In this document: positions 6,188 to 14,582 of the stretch, one piece after another
How the letters are laid out: each line of letters starts with the position of its first letter
Position numbering within the stretch: position 1 is the stretch's first letter
Source: Candidatus Woesearchaeota archaeon
GTDB taxonomy: Archaea; Nanobdellota; Nanobdellia; Woesearchaeales; ARS49
Direction of reading: 5' to 3'
Assembly (NCBI GenBank): GCA_003599055.1
Contig: QZIM01000013.1
Coordinates: 1 to 50,479 of the forward strand
DNA: 50,479 nt
The notes under the pieces: model-generated
The model's database searches: none
Seen by the model: only the letters and a program-made list of their open reading frames with translations
Told to the model about the DNA's origin: nothing
Program-made: the position numbers and the translations under genes

Positions 6188-8230
6188 ATGCGCCTCATCT
6201 CCCTTGCACTTTGCAACATCCGCAGCTATACCGGCGCACACATCACGTTCCCATCGGGAATCGTCCTTTTGTCCGGAGACATCGGCGCGGGAAAAAGCAC
6301 CATCCTCCTTGCCATAGAATTCGCCCTCTTTGGGCTTTTACGCGGAGAGCTGAACGGCAATGCGCTCTTACGAAACGGCGCACTTAAAGGAAGCGCGGAA
6401 CTTGCCTTTGAAATCGACGGCAAAGAATACCGCATCCACCGCACCCTCAAAAGAACCAAGAACACAGTTGAACAAGACAGCGGCTGGATTCTTGCGGGCG
6501 GCACCAAAACAGAAGGGACCGCAACCGAACTCAAAGCCAAAATCTTGCAGCTTCTTGGCTACCCGCCCGAACTGCTCACCAAAGCAAAGAACTACGTGTA
6601 CCGATACACCATTTACACCCCGCAAGAAGACATGAAAAGAATCCTGTCCGATACGCCCGACGAGCGGCTTGCACTCTTACGCAAACTCTTCGATATGGAC
6701 AAATACCGGCGCATCATTGACAACAGCCAAACCTACACCAAAGCCCTGCGCGAACGCAAACGCGCAACCGACCTCTTCCTCTCCGACCTTCCCGAGCGAA
6801 AAAAACAACACGACCACATCACCCGCGACCTTGCCGAAAGCAAGGCAGCACTCGCAACACTCGAACCCGAACTCAAAAAAACACGCGAAGATGCCGCCGC
6901 CCTTCGCGCATCACTCTTCGCGCTTGAACTTGCCCACGCAGAACACGAAAGAAAAATGCGCGAACACGCAACACACCAAGCAACCCTTACCGCAAAGCGC
7001 GCACAGGAAGCCGCGCTCAAAGAGGAAATCACCGAACTCGCACGCCAAATCGCGAATCCCGCCCCGCCTCCTCCCAACCTTCCTCAAATCACCGCACAAA
7101 AAACAGCACTCGAAACACAAAAGCTCACCCGCGAACAAGCCCTTCGCTCAGCACTCGTGAAAGCAGCAGAACTTGACGCGCTCAAAAAACAAAGCGCCCA
7201 CATCACGGCAAAAATCAACACGCTCTCCCAATGCCCAACCTGCCTTCAACACGTCACCGACACGCACAAGCACGCAATCATCAGCGAAGAAACGCAAAAA
7301 ATACAGCACTACGAGTCCTCTTTTCACGAGCACCAAATACAGGCAAAACACGCAGAAGACGAGACAAAACGCATTGAACAGGAACTCCAGGCCATCCGCC
7401 TCAAGGAACGCGAAGCGGCAGTTGCGCAACTCGCCCACACCCAATACCAACAAGTCCAAAAACGCCACGAACTCCTTTGCGCGCAACACCTTGCGCTCAC
7501 CTCCGAAGCTGCCGCACTTGAACAAAACATCAGGACGCTCACCGCACACCTTCACGCAACCGCGCCGCAAACCGCCCTTACCGAAACCAAAAGCGCTTAT
7601 GAAAAACTCACCGCACGCGAGCGCGACCTGAGCATCAGGCACGGAACACTCACCCAAAAAATTGAAACTCTTGACAAAACCGCATCACTCCTCGCCTCAG
7701 AAATCGCGCGCAAAGAACAGGCAAAACACACGCTTGAACACTCCCAAAAAATCAATCACTACATTACCGACGCGTTCATCCCCCTTATGAGTCACATCGA
7801 AAAACACGTCCTTGCAAGAATCCATCACGAATTTTCCGCAACATTCCAAAACGGGTTCACCCAACTCGCAACAGACCTCCTCCTTGCAAAACTCGACGAC
7901 CACTTCACCCCCCTCATCCAACAAAACGGCTACGACCTTGACGTACAAAACCTCAGCGGCGGCGAGCGCACGGCCTGCGCACTCGCATACCGTCTTGCAT
8001 TAACAAAAACCATCAACTCGCTCATCAGCACCATCAGGACCAAGGACCTCCTCATCCTTGATGAGCCCACCGAAGGGTTCAGCGCAGAACAGCTCGACCG
8101 CATGCGCGACGTTTTAGCGCAGCTCGGGCTTGGACAAATCATCATCGTCTCACACGAGCAAAAAATCGAAGGGTTTGCCGACCACATCATACGCGTGCAA
8201 AAAAACGAGCACACCAGCGTCGCCTCTTAA
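6188..8230 (+). CDS. Rad50-like SMC-family ATPase
   Basis: Product is 680 residues. Domains in order: N-terminal ATPase half with Walker A GDIGAGKST (about 36-44); coiled coil to about 345; zinc-hook motif CPTC (about 349-352); returning coiled coil; signature LSGGERTACALAYRLAL (about 589); Walker B LLILDEPTEGF (about 620) and the H-loop IIIVSHEQKI. This is the Rad50 plan of the DNA double-strand-break repair complex, but shorter than typical Rad50 (about 850-900 residues) because the coils are short. The usual partner mre11, and herA/nurA, are not adjacent. It could be true Rad50 at a detached locus or a Rad50-like paralogue. Leaderless by its TATA. Four-base convergent overlap with the BI-1 gene. 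Confidence 0.82.
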   Translation: MRLISLALCNIRSYTGAHITFPSGIVLLSGDIGAGKSTILLAIEFALFGLLRGELNGNALLRNGALKGSAELAFEIDGKEYRIHRTLKRTKNTVEQDSGWILAGGTKTEGTATELKAKILQLLGYPPELLTKAKNYVYRYTIYTPQEDMKRILSDTPDERLALLRKLFDMDKYRRIIDNSQTYTKALRERKRATDLFLSDLPERKKQHDHITRDLAESKAALATLEPELKKTREDAAALRASLFALELAHAEHERKMREHATHQATLTAKRAQEAALKEEITELARQIANPAPPPPNLPQITAQKTALETQKLTREQALRSALVKAAELDALKKQSAHITAKINTLSQCPTCLQHVTDTHKHAIISEETQKIQHYESSFHEHQIQAKHAEDETKRIEQELQAIRLKEREAAVAQLAHTQYQQVQKRHELLCAQHLALTSEAAALEQNIRTLTAHLHATAPQTALTETKSAYEKLTARERDLSIRHGTLTQKIETLDKTASLLASEIARKEQAKHTLEHSQKINHYITDAFIPLMSHIEKHVLARIHHEFSATFQNGFTQLATDLLLAKLDDHFTPLIQQNGYDLDVQNLSGGERTACALAYRLALTKTINSLISTIRTKDLLILDEPTEGFSAEQLDRMRDVLAQLGLGQIIIVSHEQKIEGFADHIIRVQKNEHTSVAS

Positions 8231-8964
8231 TTCCTGCTCCTTACTTTTGTGAGCAGCCGCAACACTTCCAAGTACAGCCAGACTAATGTGACCAAAAGAC
8301 CGAACGCCGCATACCACTCCATATATTTCGGCGCCCCGTGCTTTACCCCTGCCTCAATAAAGTCAAAATCAAGCACCAAATTAAGCGACGCGACAACGAC
8401 CACAAACACGCTAAACAAAATGCCAACCGTCCCCGACTCGTGAATGAGCGGAACGGCAACCCCGAAAAAAGACGCAACCAATGAGATAAGATAGACAAAC
8501 AGAATGCCGAGCGTTGCCGCAAAAACCCCAAGCCTGAAATTCTCGGTTGCCTCAACCCAGCGCGACTTGTACGCAAAGAGCAGGCCAAAGAGAACGCCGA
8601 CCGTAATCAGCACTGCCTGAAGGACAATGCCCGAATACACCGCCTCAAAAACCGCAGAAATCGTACCCAAAACCCACCCCTCAAGCACTGCATAGAGCGG
8701 AGCCAGATACATCGAATACTCCCGCTTAAAGACCGTCACCAGTGCAACAATAAAGCCAAGAATCGCGCCGCCGAAAACACCCACTGCGGCAATTTCCGGA
8801 AAGACCAAAAAAAGCTGCCAGGCAAACCCGCCCACCAGCATAACGAGGAGGAGAAGCATTCCGGTCTTATTCACCGTCCCATCAAGCGTCATCCGATGAG
8901 AATCATACACGTGCGTGAACGTCCGGAACACGCGCTCAGACAGGGCAGGATTTGCCGTTCTCAT
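8227..8964 (-). CDS. Bax inhibitor-1/YccA family membrane protein
   Basis: Product is 245 residues starting MRTANPALSERVFRTFTH, a start also typical of bacterial YccA-type homologues. About seven hydrophobic segments follow, including KTGMLLLLVMLVGGFAW and AVLITVGVLFGLLFAY, with a conserved Asp-containing segment (NLVLDFDFIEAG) near the C-terminus. BI-1 proteins are channel-like membrane proteins, some releasing calcium in a pH-dependent way. The open frame continues far upstream (to about 9606) but that is antisense to DUF456. ATG at 8964 fits the TATA at 8986-8995 (26-27 nt upstream); an alternative ATG at 9009 would add 15 residues. Confidence 0.82.
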   Translation of the reverse strand: MRTANPALSERVFRTFTHVYDSHRMTLDGTVNKTGMLLLLVMLVGGFAWQLFLVFPEIAAVGVFGGAILGFIVALVTVFKREYSMYLAPLYAVLEGWVLGTISAVFEAVYSGIVLQAVLITVGVLFGLLFAYKSRWVEATENFRLGVFAATLGILFVYLISLVASFFGVAVPLIHESGTVGILFSVFVVVVASLNLVLDFDFIEAGVKHGAPKYMEWYAAFGLLVTLVWLYLEVLRLLTKVRSRN

Positions 8965-8985
8965 ACTCCCCGAGAAAGCCGCCCT

Positions 8986-8995
8986 GCTTAAAAAC
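8986..8995 (-). promoter_or_regulatory. TATA box of the BI-1 gene
   Basis: Minus strand GTTTTTAAGC, centred 26-27 nt from the ATG at 8964. This placement is the main reason for rejecting the longer reading frame. Confidence 0.5.
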
Positions 8996-9039
8996 GTATC
9001 CCTCTCCATTAAAATAGGTGCTGCACCATACCTTCCCTT

Positions 9040-9543
9040 ATGCCTGAACTCTTCGCACTCATCATCTTTTCCACCCTTGCCGTCATCGGGCTCATCTTGG
9101 CCGCACTCGGCCTTCCCGGAACGTGGACAATCCTCATCGGCGCAGGACTCTACAACCTCATCACGTGGAACTGGACAATCAGCCCGCCCATCCTCGCACT
9201 CCTTGCAGGCATTGCCCTTGCCGGCGAACTTTTGGAATGGATTGTCACCTACGCCGTCCACAAGCGCGCAAAAACAAGCAAAAACGCATTTCTCGGACTC
9301 ATTTGCGGCGCAATCATCGGCGGCTTCCTTCTTTCCGCCATACCCCTTCTCGGAACCGTCATCGGCATCTGCCTTGGCGCAATCATCGGCGCATATCTTG
9401 GAGAATTCGCACACCACAAAAGCCACAAGCGCGCACTGCGCGCAGCCAAAGCAGCAGTCCTCAGCAGAGCAGCAATTATGGGCGCAAAGCTCCTCCTCGC
9501 CATCATACAAACCGCCATTGTCCTGCACGCAATCAATACTTAA
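9040..9543 (+). CDS. DUF456 family membrane protein
   Basis: Product is 167 residues with four to five hydrophobic segments: LFALIIFSTLAVIGLILAAL, then GLPGTWTILIGAGLYNLI, ILALLAGIALAGELLEW, and the Gly-rich pair GLICGAIIGGFLLSAIP and LLGTVIGICLGAIIGAYLGE. The GLPGTW and Gly-zipper motifs are those of the DUF456 family (function unknown, widespread in bacteria and archaea). A TTAAAATAG box at 9009-9017 lies about 27 nt before ATG. Eleven-base convergent overlap with the glycosyltransferase gene. Confidence 0.8.
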   Translation: MPELFALIIFSTLAVIGLILAALGLPGTWTILIGAGLYNLITWNWTISPPILALLAGIALAGELLEWIVTYAVHKRAKTSKNAFLGLICGAIIGGFLLSAIPLLGTVIGICLGAIIGAYLGEFAHHKSHKRALRAAKAAVLSRAAIMGAKLLLAIIQTAIVLHAINT

Positions 9544-10243
9544 AATCAAACCCGTACTCTTCAACACGCGTCGTCCAGGCAAACTTTTGCGCACGCGGGT
9601 CATCAAGCGGATACGGCGCGTTGAGGCACTTCACCTGCGTGTTTGCCACGCACTTGAATCCCTTTGCACGCGCATCCACGAAAAACTTCAGGTCATCCCG
9701 CCCGTTCGGAAACGCGGCAATTTCAACCTGCTCGAGGACTTTGCGCACAATCATACAACAGCCAAAACCCGCCGCTCCCACCTCAAGAACCTGCGGCGGA
9801 GCGAGCGCTTCGTACGTGTAGAGCTGCGCATTCCCGCCGCCCGCATCCTTAAACACAACCGGCGCAACCACCGTCTTATCACCCAAGTCAAACGCGTCCA
9901 AATAAACACCCGCAACAACATCACCCTGCGTCTTAATGAGCGCCTCAACCGCAAACTGCGGAAGAACAATATTGCCGTCAATGAGAATCAACGCATCGTA
10001 TCCGTTCTCAAGCGCGTGACTGCGCAGCAGCTTTCGCGCGAAAACCATCTTTTCTTTCAGTGTCCCCTGCGCCTTGTCCTCAAACACAGTCTTATTTTTC
10101 GAACGCAAAAGCGCAGCGTATGCGTATTCTGATGTAACAAAAACAACGTCACTTGGCGCGGTCTGCCTTTCAATCGCCTTCAGGACGTGCTCAAGAATAT
10201 GCCGATGGCTTCCGTTTGTCACAACACCAAGGAGCAGTTTCAT
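9533..10243 (-). CDS. family 2-like glycosyltransferase
   Basis: Product is 236 residues with a GT-A type fold by eye: MKLLLGVVTNGSHRHILEHV and HVLKAIERQTAP at the start, then a central ALILIDGNIVLPQFAVEAL, where DGN stands where DxD metal motifs usually lie, and GAAGFGCCMIVRKVLEQV followed by DDLKFFVDARAKGFKC, which matches the acceptor side of GT2 enzymes. Likely transfers a sugar to a surface polymer or glycan; substrate unknown. No membrane segment. The ATG at 10243 is chosen over one six codons upstream because a TATA at 10266-10274 sits about 27 nt away. Confidence 0.68.
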   Translation of the reverse strand: MKLLLGVVTNGSHRHILEHVLKAIERQTAPSDVVFVTSEYAYAALLRSKNKTVFEDKAQGTLKEKMVFARKLLRSHALENGYDALILIDGNIVLPQFAVEALIKTQGDVVAGVYLDAFDLGDKTVVAPVVFKDAGGGNAQLYTYEALAPPQVLEVGAAGFGCCMIVRKVLEQVEIAAFPNGRDDLKFFVDARAKGFKCVANTQVKCLNAPYPLDDPRAQKFAWTTRVEEYGFDFKY

Positions 10244-10265
10244 ACCGTATGCGCCACCCAAGAGG

Positions 10266-10275
10266 TATATAAAAC
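10266..10275 (-). promoter_or_regulatory. TATA box of the glycosyltransferase gene
   Basis: Minus strand GTTTTATATA. It lies between the stop of the upstream thioesterase gene (10275) and the leaderless start at 10243. Confidence 0.5.
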
Positions 10276-10697
10276 TAGCCCTCTACCCTTGCCCGAATAT
10301 CCTGCGGCAAAACCGCACGCCTCCCCCGCTCACAAAACGCAAAAACAAGCTTTGCGTGCACCTTTACCCGCTCATCAACCGTAATTGCCTGCGTATACTT
10401 CAGTTCAGACTGGCGAACCCCCTGCAACGACGGAGCATCATACACCCCCTCAAAACGCGTAATTACGACCGGAGATTCGGATGCGAGAATCGGTCCCTTC
10501 CAAACCGTCTCATCACGAACCGGCATAAATGCGTAGCCGCGCTCCAAAAGCTCAGCAAGACAAAGACCCCTCTCAGCAAACATTGCCTCGTGCGCCTCCT
10601 CAATCAGGCGACGCGCGGCTTCCCAGCGAACAACCCCGTACCGCGGATGAATATCTGACGCGATGAGCTTTGCCTCGTACTTGTGAATGTAGGACAT
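10275..10697 (-). CDS. hotdog-fold acyl-CoA thioesterase-like protein
   Basis: Product is 140 residues. The N-terminal MSYIHKYEAKLIASDIHPRY and VVRWEAARRLIEEAHEAMFA match the 4-hydroxybenzoyl-CoA thioesterase pattern (short strand, then the long hotdog helix ending in ...ERG). Later strands SPVVITRFEGVYD, KYTQAITVDERVKVHAKLVF and FAFCERGRRAVLP complete the fold. The substrate is unknown and archaeal lipids do not contain fatty acyl chains, so the acyl group may come from catabolism. The ATG at 10697 is leaderless relative to the TATA at 10720-10728; an in-frame ATG 14 codons earlier is not favoured. Confidence 0.65.
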   Translation of the reverse strand: MSYIHKYEAKLIASDIHPRYGVVRWEAARRLIEEAHEAMFAERGLCLAELLERGYAFMPVRDETVWKGPILASESPVVITRFEGVYDAPSLQGVRQSELKYTQAITVDERVKVHAKLVFAFCERGRRAVLPQDIRARVEG

Positions 10698-10719
10698 ATA
10701 CGGAAAAGGCAGGACGGGA

Positions 10720-10728
10720 TTTAAAAAG
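10720..10728 (-). promoter_or_regulatory. TATA box of the thioesterase-like gene
   Basis: Minus strand TCTTTTTAAA about 27 nt before ATG at 10697. Confidence 0.45.
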
Positions 10729-10814
10729 ATACTGCTCAAAATATTTCCATATAAAAATTAAATCTTCTTTTGCCAAACCTTTAAATCAAACAAAACCATC
10801 CTTTCCAAAAAAAG

Positions 10815-12902
10815 ATGGTGCGCATCACGCAAATCCGCAAGCGCGACGGAACACTCGCCCCATTCGACCGCTCAAAAATAGAAGAAGCAATCAAAAAAGC
10901 AATCCTCGCTGCAAAAGGAAACCCGAAACTCGCGCCAAAACTCGCCGCCCAAGTCTGCGAAGACGCGGAAAAGCACTTCTCAAAAAAAGTCATCCCAAAA
11001 GTTGAAGACATCCAAGACCTCGTTGAAGAAATCCTTATCAAAAACAAGCTCGCCACCATCGCAAAAGCATACGTCCTCTACCGGGAAAAACACAAGGAAA
11101 TCCGCGAATTCAAAACATTCCTTGGCGTTCGCGACGAACTGAAGCTTTCCCCAAACGCGCTTCGCGTCCTTGCCGGCAGATACCTTTTGCGCGACGACAA
11201 AGGAGCCATCACTGAAACACCCTCCCGCCTTTTTCGCAGGGTCGCAAAAGCAGTCGCCGCAGCAGACACGCTTTACACCAAAGGAACCGCACGCAAAACC
11301 GAAGAAGAATTTTTCCGCATCCTCTCCTCGCTCGAATTCATCCCAAACAGCCCAACCCTTATGAACGCAGGAACACCGCTCGGACAGCTCAGCGCGTGCT
11401 TTGTCTTACCCATCGAAGACTCCCTCTCCAGCATATTTGACACGCTCAAAAACGCAGCACTCATCCACCAAAGCGGCGGCGGAACCGGGTTTAGCTTCAG
11501 CAAACTCCGCCCCCGCGGCGACCTTGTCAAAAGCACCAAAGGAACCGCAAGCGGCCCTGTAAGCTTCCTTTCCATCTACGATACCGCAACCGACGTCATC
11601 AAGCAAGGCAGCAAGAGGCGCGGCGCAAACATCGGAATCCTGCGCTTTGACCACCCGGACATCCTTGAATTCATCACCTCAAAAACAGAGCAGGGAAAAC
11701 TCGCCAACTTCAACATCAGCATTGCCGCAACCGACGCATTCATCGAAGCCGCCCAAAAGAAAAAAGACATCGCCCTCATCAACCCGCGCACAGGCAAAAC
11801 TGCAAAAATGATGAACGCGCACGACCTCCTCGCCCTCATCACAAGCACCGCCTGGAAGACGGGCGACCCCGGCCTCATCTTCATCGACGAAATCAACCGC
11901 AAAAACCCCACCGCCTCCCTTGGCCAAATCGAAAGCACCAACCCCTGCGGAGAACAACCCCTTCACCCAAACGAAAGCTGCACCCTTGGCTCAATAAACC
12001 TTGCCGCGCACGCCCTTTCCGGAAAAATCGACTGGACAAAGCTCAAACAAACCATCCACACGGCAATCCACTTCCTTGACAACGTCATCGACATCAACCA
12101 CTACCCCCTTCCCGAAACCGAACACATCAGCAAACAAAACCGCAGAATCGGCCTTGGCGTTATGGGCTTTGCCGAACTCCTCATCACGCTCGGCCTTCCC
12201 TACGACTCCCCTGCCGCGCTCAAACTCACCGACAAGCTCGCCAAATTCATCGCCGACGAAGCACGAAAGGCCAGCAACAAGCTTGGCGAAACACGCGGTG
12301 CATTCCCCAACTTTGCGCGCAGCACCCTTGCCAAAACCACCAAGACCACAAGAAACGCAACCGTCACCACCATCGCACCCACCGGCACGATAAGCATCAT
12401 CGCAAACGTGACCTCCGGCATCGAACCCCTCTTTGCCGTCTCCTACGTCCGAAACATCCTTGCAGGAGCACACCTCCTTGAAACCAACACGCTCTTTGAA
12501 CACATCGCCCGCAAACGCGGCTTTCACTCAAAAAGCCTTATGATGAAAATCGCACGCACGGGCAGCGTCCAAAAAATCAAAGAAGTCCCAAAAGACCTCC
12601 AAAAGCTCTTCAAAACCGCCCACGAAATCACCCCTGAAGCGCACGTCAAAATGCAGGCCGCCTGGCAAAAACACTGCGACAATGCCGTGAGCAAAACAGT
12701 CAATTTGCCCGAAAGCGCAACTCCCGAAGACATCCGCAAAACATACCTCCTTGCCCACAAGCTCAAATGCAAAGGAATCACCGTCTACCGCTACGGCAGC
12801 AAGCCCGCGCAAGTCCTTACTTTCGGCAAAAAACCGGACGACCTCAGCTTTGCCGAACCGGAATACAGCGGCGGACACCTCTGCTCAGAATGCACGTACT
12901 AA
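10815..12902 (+). CDS. nrdJ: adenosylcobalamin-dependent ribonucleotide reductase (class II)
   Basis: Product is 695 residues. It makes deoxyribonucleotides from ribonucleotides with a B12-derived thiyl radical. Domains: ATP-cone (1-90, RDGTLAPFDRSKIEEAIKKA) for allosteric control; catalytic barrel with NSPTLMNAGTPLGQLSACFV, SGGGTGFSFSKLRPRGD and the active-site stretch STNPCGEQPLHPNESCTLGS (about 374-393); C-terminal LCSECTY, the CxxC that passes electrons from thioredoxin-like donors. No small R2 subunit gene or NrdR is nearby, as expected for class II. It implies cobalamin supply or salvage. TATA TTTAAAT at 10780-10786 gives a very short leader. Convergent four-base overlap with the next gene. 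Confidence 0.93.
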   Translation: MVRITQIRKRDGTLAPFDRSKIEEAIKKAILAAKGNPKLAPKLAAQVCEDAEKHFSKKVIPKVEDIQDLVEEILIKNKLATIAKAYVLYREKHKEIREFKTFLGVRDELKLSPNALRVLAGRYLLRDDKGAITETPSRLFRRVAKAVAAADTLYTKGTARKTEEEFFRILSSLEFIPNSPTLMNAGTPLGQLSACFVLPIEDSLSSIFDTLKNAALIHQSGGGTGFSFSKLRPRGDLVKSTKGTASGPVSFLSIYDTATDVIKQGSKRRGANIGILRFDHPDILEFITSKTEQGKLANFNISIAATDAFIEAAQKKKDIALINPRTGKTAKMMNAHDLLALITSTAWKTGDPGLIFIDEINRKNPTASLGQIESTNPCGEQPLHPNESCTLGSINLAAHALSGKIDWTKLKQTIHTAIHFLDNVIDINHYPLPETEHISKQNRRIGLGVMGFAELLITLGLPYDSPAALKLTDKLAKFIADEARKASNKLGETRGAFPNFARSTLAKTTKTTRNATVTTIAPTGTISIIANVTSGIEPLFAVSYVRNILAGAHLLETNTLFEHIARKRGFHSKSLMMKIARTGSVQKIKEVPKDLQKLFKTAHEITPEAHVKMQAAWQKHCDNAVSKTVNLPESATPEDIRKTYLLAHKLKCKGITVYRYGSKPAQVLTFGKKPDDLSFAEPEYSGGHLCSECTY

Positions 12903-13519
12903 ACAGCCCTTGACCTATCCTGATAGTCCGCAAAACGAATAATTTTGCCGCCCTTTTTCTTCTCGTCCGGAACCGCGACCTTTGGCTGCAAAAAAATGCT
13001 CCCCTCCTGCACCTTCCAGGTTTCACAACCCATCTCACGCGCGACCGCCTCCGGGTCCAGCATCCGCGCGTACACGCGCTGCACAACGTCCTCAAAACCC
13101 GAACGATACTCAGGCAAACGGCACTCCGGCAAACCCGTCTCCAAGGGCGCGTTCACAAAATCCGCCGGCGACGCCCCTGCCAATTCCTCAAGCAAATGCG
13201 CATTCTCCCGATAATCAAACACCGGACGGTCCGGATGAAACGAATTCTCCGAATACAAGACTTTACTCCCCGCGACAAATTCCGGCCCTTTTGGCCCAAA
13301 AGAATACTTTGCCCAAAACGGGCGCACACACTGCTCTTTTCCAAGAGAACACAACCCCTCACGCGCCTCGTGCTGATAACTCAAAACAACATCCGTATCA
13401 CGAAAGAAAAACCAGCCCTTTCGCTGCAAAACAAACACGTTCCCAAACTTCCTGAGCATTCGGTCAAGCGGCACGCTCTCCCTGTACGTCAGCTTCCGCC
13501 ACCGAAAGTGTTCACTCAT
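12899..13519 (-). CDS. hypothetical protein
   Basis: Product is 206 residues, soluble, starting MSEHFRWRKLTYRESVPLDR. Not recognised. Aromatic-rich N-terminal half (VFVLQRKGWFFFRDTDVVLS), Pro-rich middle, C-terminal half with ECRLPEYRSGFEDVVQRVYA and the basic GGKIIRFADYQDRSRAV end. Four Cys are scattered without a metal-site pattern. ATG at 13519 fits the TATA CTTTTAAATG (13542-13551). The gene to its right is also unknown but has its own promoter, so no functional link is implied. Confidence 0.62.
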   Translation of the reverse strand: MSEHFRWRKLTYRESVPLDRMLRKFGNVFVLQRKGWFFFRDTDVVLSYQHEAREGLCSLGKEQCVRPFWAKYSFGPKGPEFVAGSKVLYSENSFHPDRPVFDYRENAHLLEELAGASPADFVNAPLETGLPECRLPEYRSGFEDVVQRVYARMLDPEAVAREMGCETWKVQEGSIFLQPKVAVPDEKKKGGKIIRFADYQDRSRAV

Positions 13520-13563
13520 CACTCAAAAAATACGCGCGACACATTTAAAAGAATTATGACACG

Positions 13564-14175
13564 CTATACTGCTGCGCCTGACACATCATCACCCGCAAAA
13601 TACTCACTCTGCTTTCCCTGCCTCTCAATCGGCAGGCGCTTTGGCGCACCTTTCGCGGCCTCCCTTTTTGCCCGCGCCTCATCACGCAAACGCTGCGATT
13701 CCGCCCTGCGCTTCTGCTCGAATTCCAGCACATCCGCAATTGATTTCGGCTGCTGCGGGCACGCTATCCCCGGACGATAACCGACCTGCTCAGACCACAA
13801 CCACAACAAGTATTTCATCTCCGACGCACTCCTTGGGTCAAACTGGCCCTGATTCGCCGTAAAAATGACTTCCGGCGTTACCGCCCTTTGCGCAAGAACA
13901 TCCAACGTGTACGCGCGGTGCGACTCAGACTCCGGCTGCCCAAACTGAAGAATTGCCCGCAAGTCAATCGGCAAGTCACGCACCGACGGTCCCGGAGCAT
14001 ACTTATCATCATTTACCCTCCTCTCCGCATACGCCCGCAGGACAATAGACGGCATCACCCGCTCAGAACCCGGCAAATATGCCAAAAAAACCTGCGACCT
14101 CCAAACGCCAAACAACCTGCGCGGCCTTTGCAACTCATACTCATCCTTACACACCAACTGCCACAAATACCCCAT
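13564..14175 (-). CDS. hypothetical protein with charged C-terminal helix
   Basis: Product is 203 residues, starting MGYLWQLVCKDEYELQRPRR. Not recognised. A mixed alpha/beta first 130 residues (VFLAYLPGSERVMPSIVLRA, RDLPIDLRAILQFGQP) is followed by SEMKYLLWLWSEQVGYRP and a strongly charged helix (EFEQKRRAESQRLRDEARAK) with a disordered tail. Three in-frame ATGs exist; the third (14175) lies 27-28 nt from the TATA-like TACTTAAACG on the minus strand (14200-14207), the usual leaderless spacing here. Confidence 0.6.
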   Translation of the reverse strand: MGYLWQLVCKDEYELQRPRRLFGVWRSQVFLAYLPGSERVMPSIVLRAYAERRVNDDKYAPGPSVRDLPIDLRAILQFGQPESESHRAYTLDVLAQRAVTPEVIFTANQGQFDPRSASEMKYLLWLWSEQVGYRPGIACPQQPKSIADVLEFEQKRRAESQRLRDEARAKREAAKGAPKRLPIERQGKQSEYFAGDDVSGAAV

Positions 14176-14233
14176 AGAGCAACCCCGCGCACTCATCATA
14201 CTTAAACGTAACGACTTGAACGGTTGGCGGACT

Positions 14234-14290
14234 GCGGTTGTCGGTTATCAGTTGTCGGTAATCAGTAATCAGTTATCAGTAATCAGAAAT
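14234..14290 (+). repeat. degenerate heptad repeat array D
   Basis: Cleanest array: consecutive 7-mers GTTGTCG, GTTATCA, GTTGTCG, GTAATCA, GTAATCA, GTTATCA, GTAATCA, followed by GAAAT. Lies between the 55-residue gene and the promoter of the gene at 13564-14175. Confidence 0.75.
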
Positions 14291-14296
14291 AAGCAA

Positions 14297-14464
14297 TTAC
14301 TCTTCCTCGCGCGAAACTTCCTCATCAAACTCCTCGCGCTCCTTTTCCTGCACGTCCTCAACCTCCTGATGGTCGCGCTTCTCAATCTCATCCCAAAGCT
14401 CCTGCACTTCCTTCTTGTGCTTCTTCTGATGCTCCTCAGGAGTCTCTTCGTGCGGTTTCGTCAT
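14297..14464 (-). CDS. 55-residue highly charged helical protein
   Basis: Product is 55 residues, almost all charged or polar: it begins MTKPHEETPEEHQKKHKK, continues EVQELWDEIEKRDHQEVEDV and ends DEEVSREEE. It would form a single long helix with an acidic end. Below usual length cut-offs, but the promoter is good: TATA TTTTATAAGCC (14487-14496) centred about 27 nt from ATG, so leaderless. Function unknown. Very acidic small helical proteins occur as nucleic-acid mimics or chaperone-like peptides, but nothing here decides that. Confidence 0.6.
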   Translation of the reverse strand: MTKPHEETPEEHQKKHKKEVQELWDEIEKRDHQEVEDVQEKEREEFDEEVSREEE

Positions 14465-14486
14465 AGAAAGAACAAATGCAGATTGG

Positions 14487-14496
14487 CTTATAAAAT
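14487..14496 (-). promoter_or_regulatory. TATA box of the 55-residue gene
   Basis: Minus strand TTTTATAAGC, about 27 nt before ATG at 14464. Confidence 0.5.
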
Positions 14497-14582
14497 TGCC
14501 GAAAAGAGTTCTGACAAGGTCGGAAAAGTTACGACTTTTTCTACAGCAGGCACTTAAAGAAATAAAAAAGAAAGAAAACCAC

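Noticed and set aside
8965-9606. N-terminal extension of the BI-1 protein to 459 residues
   Set aside because: It is antisense to the DUF456 gene, rich in Cys/Asp in an unnatural way, and the promoter and family alignment place the start at 8964.
14234-14290. Possible CRISPR or tandem regulatory array
   Set aside because: Units are 7 nt without spacers, and no cas genes are present.
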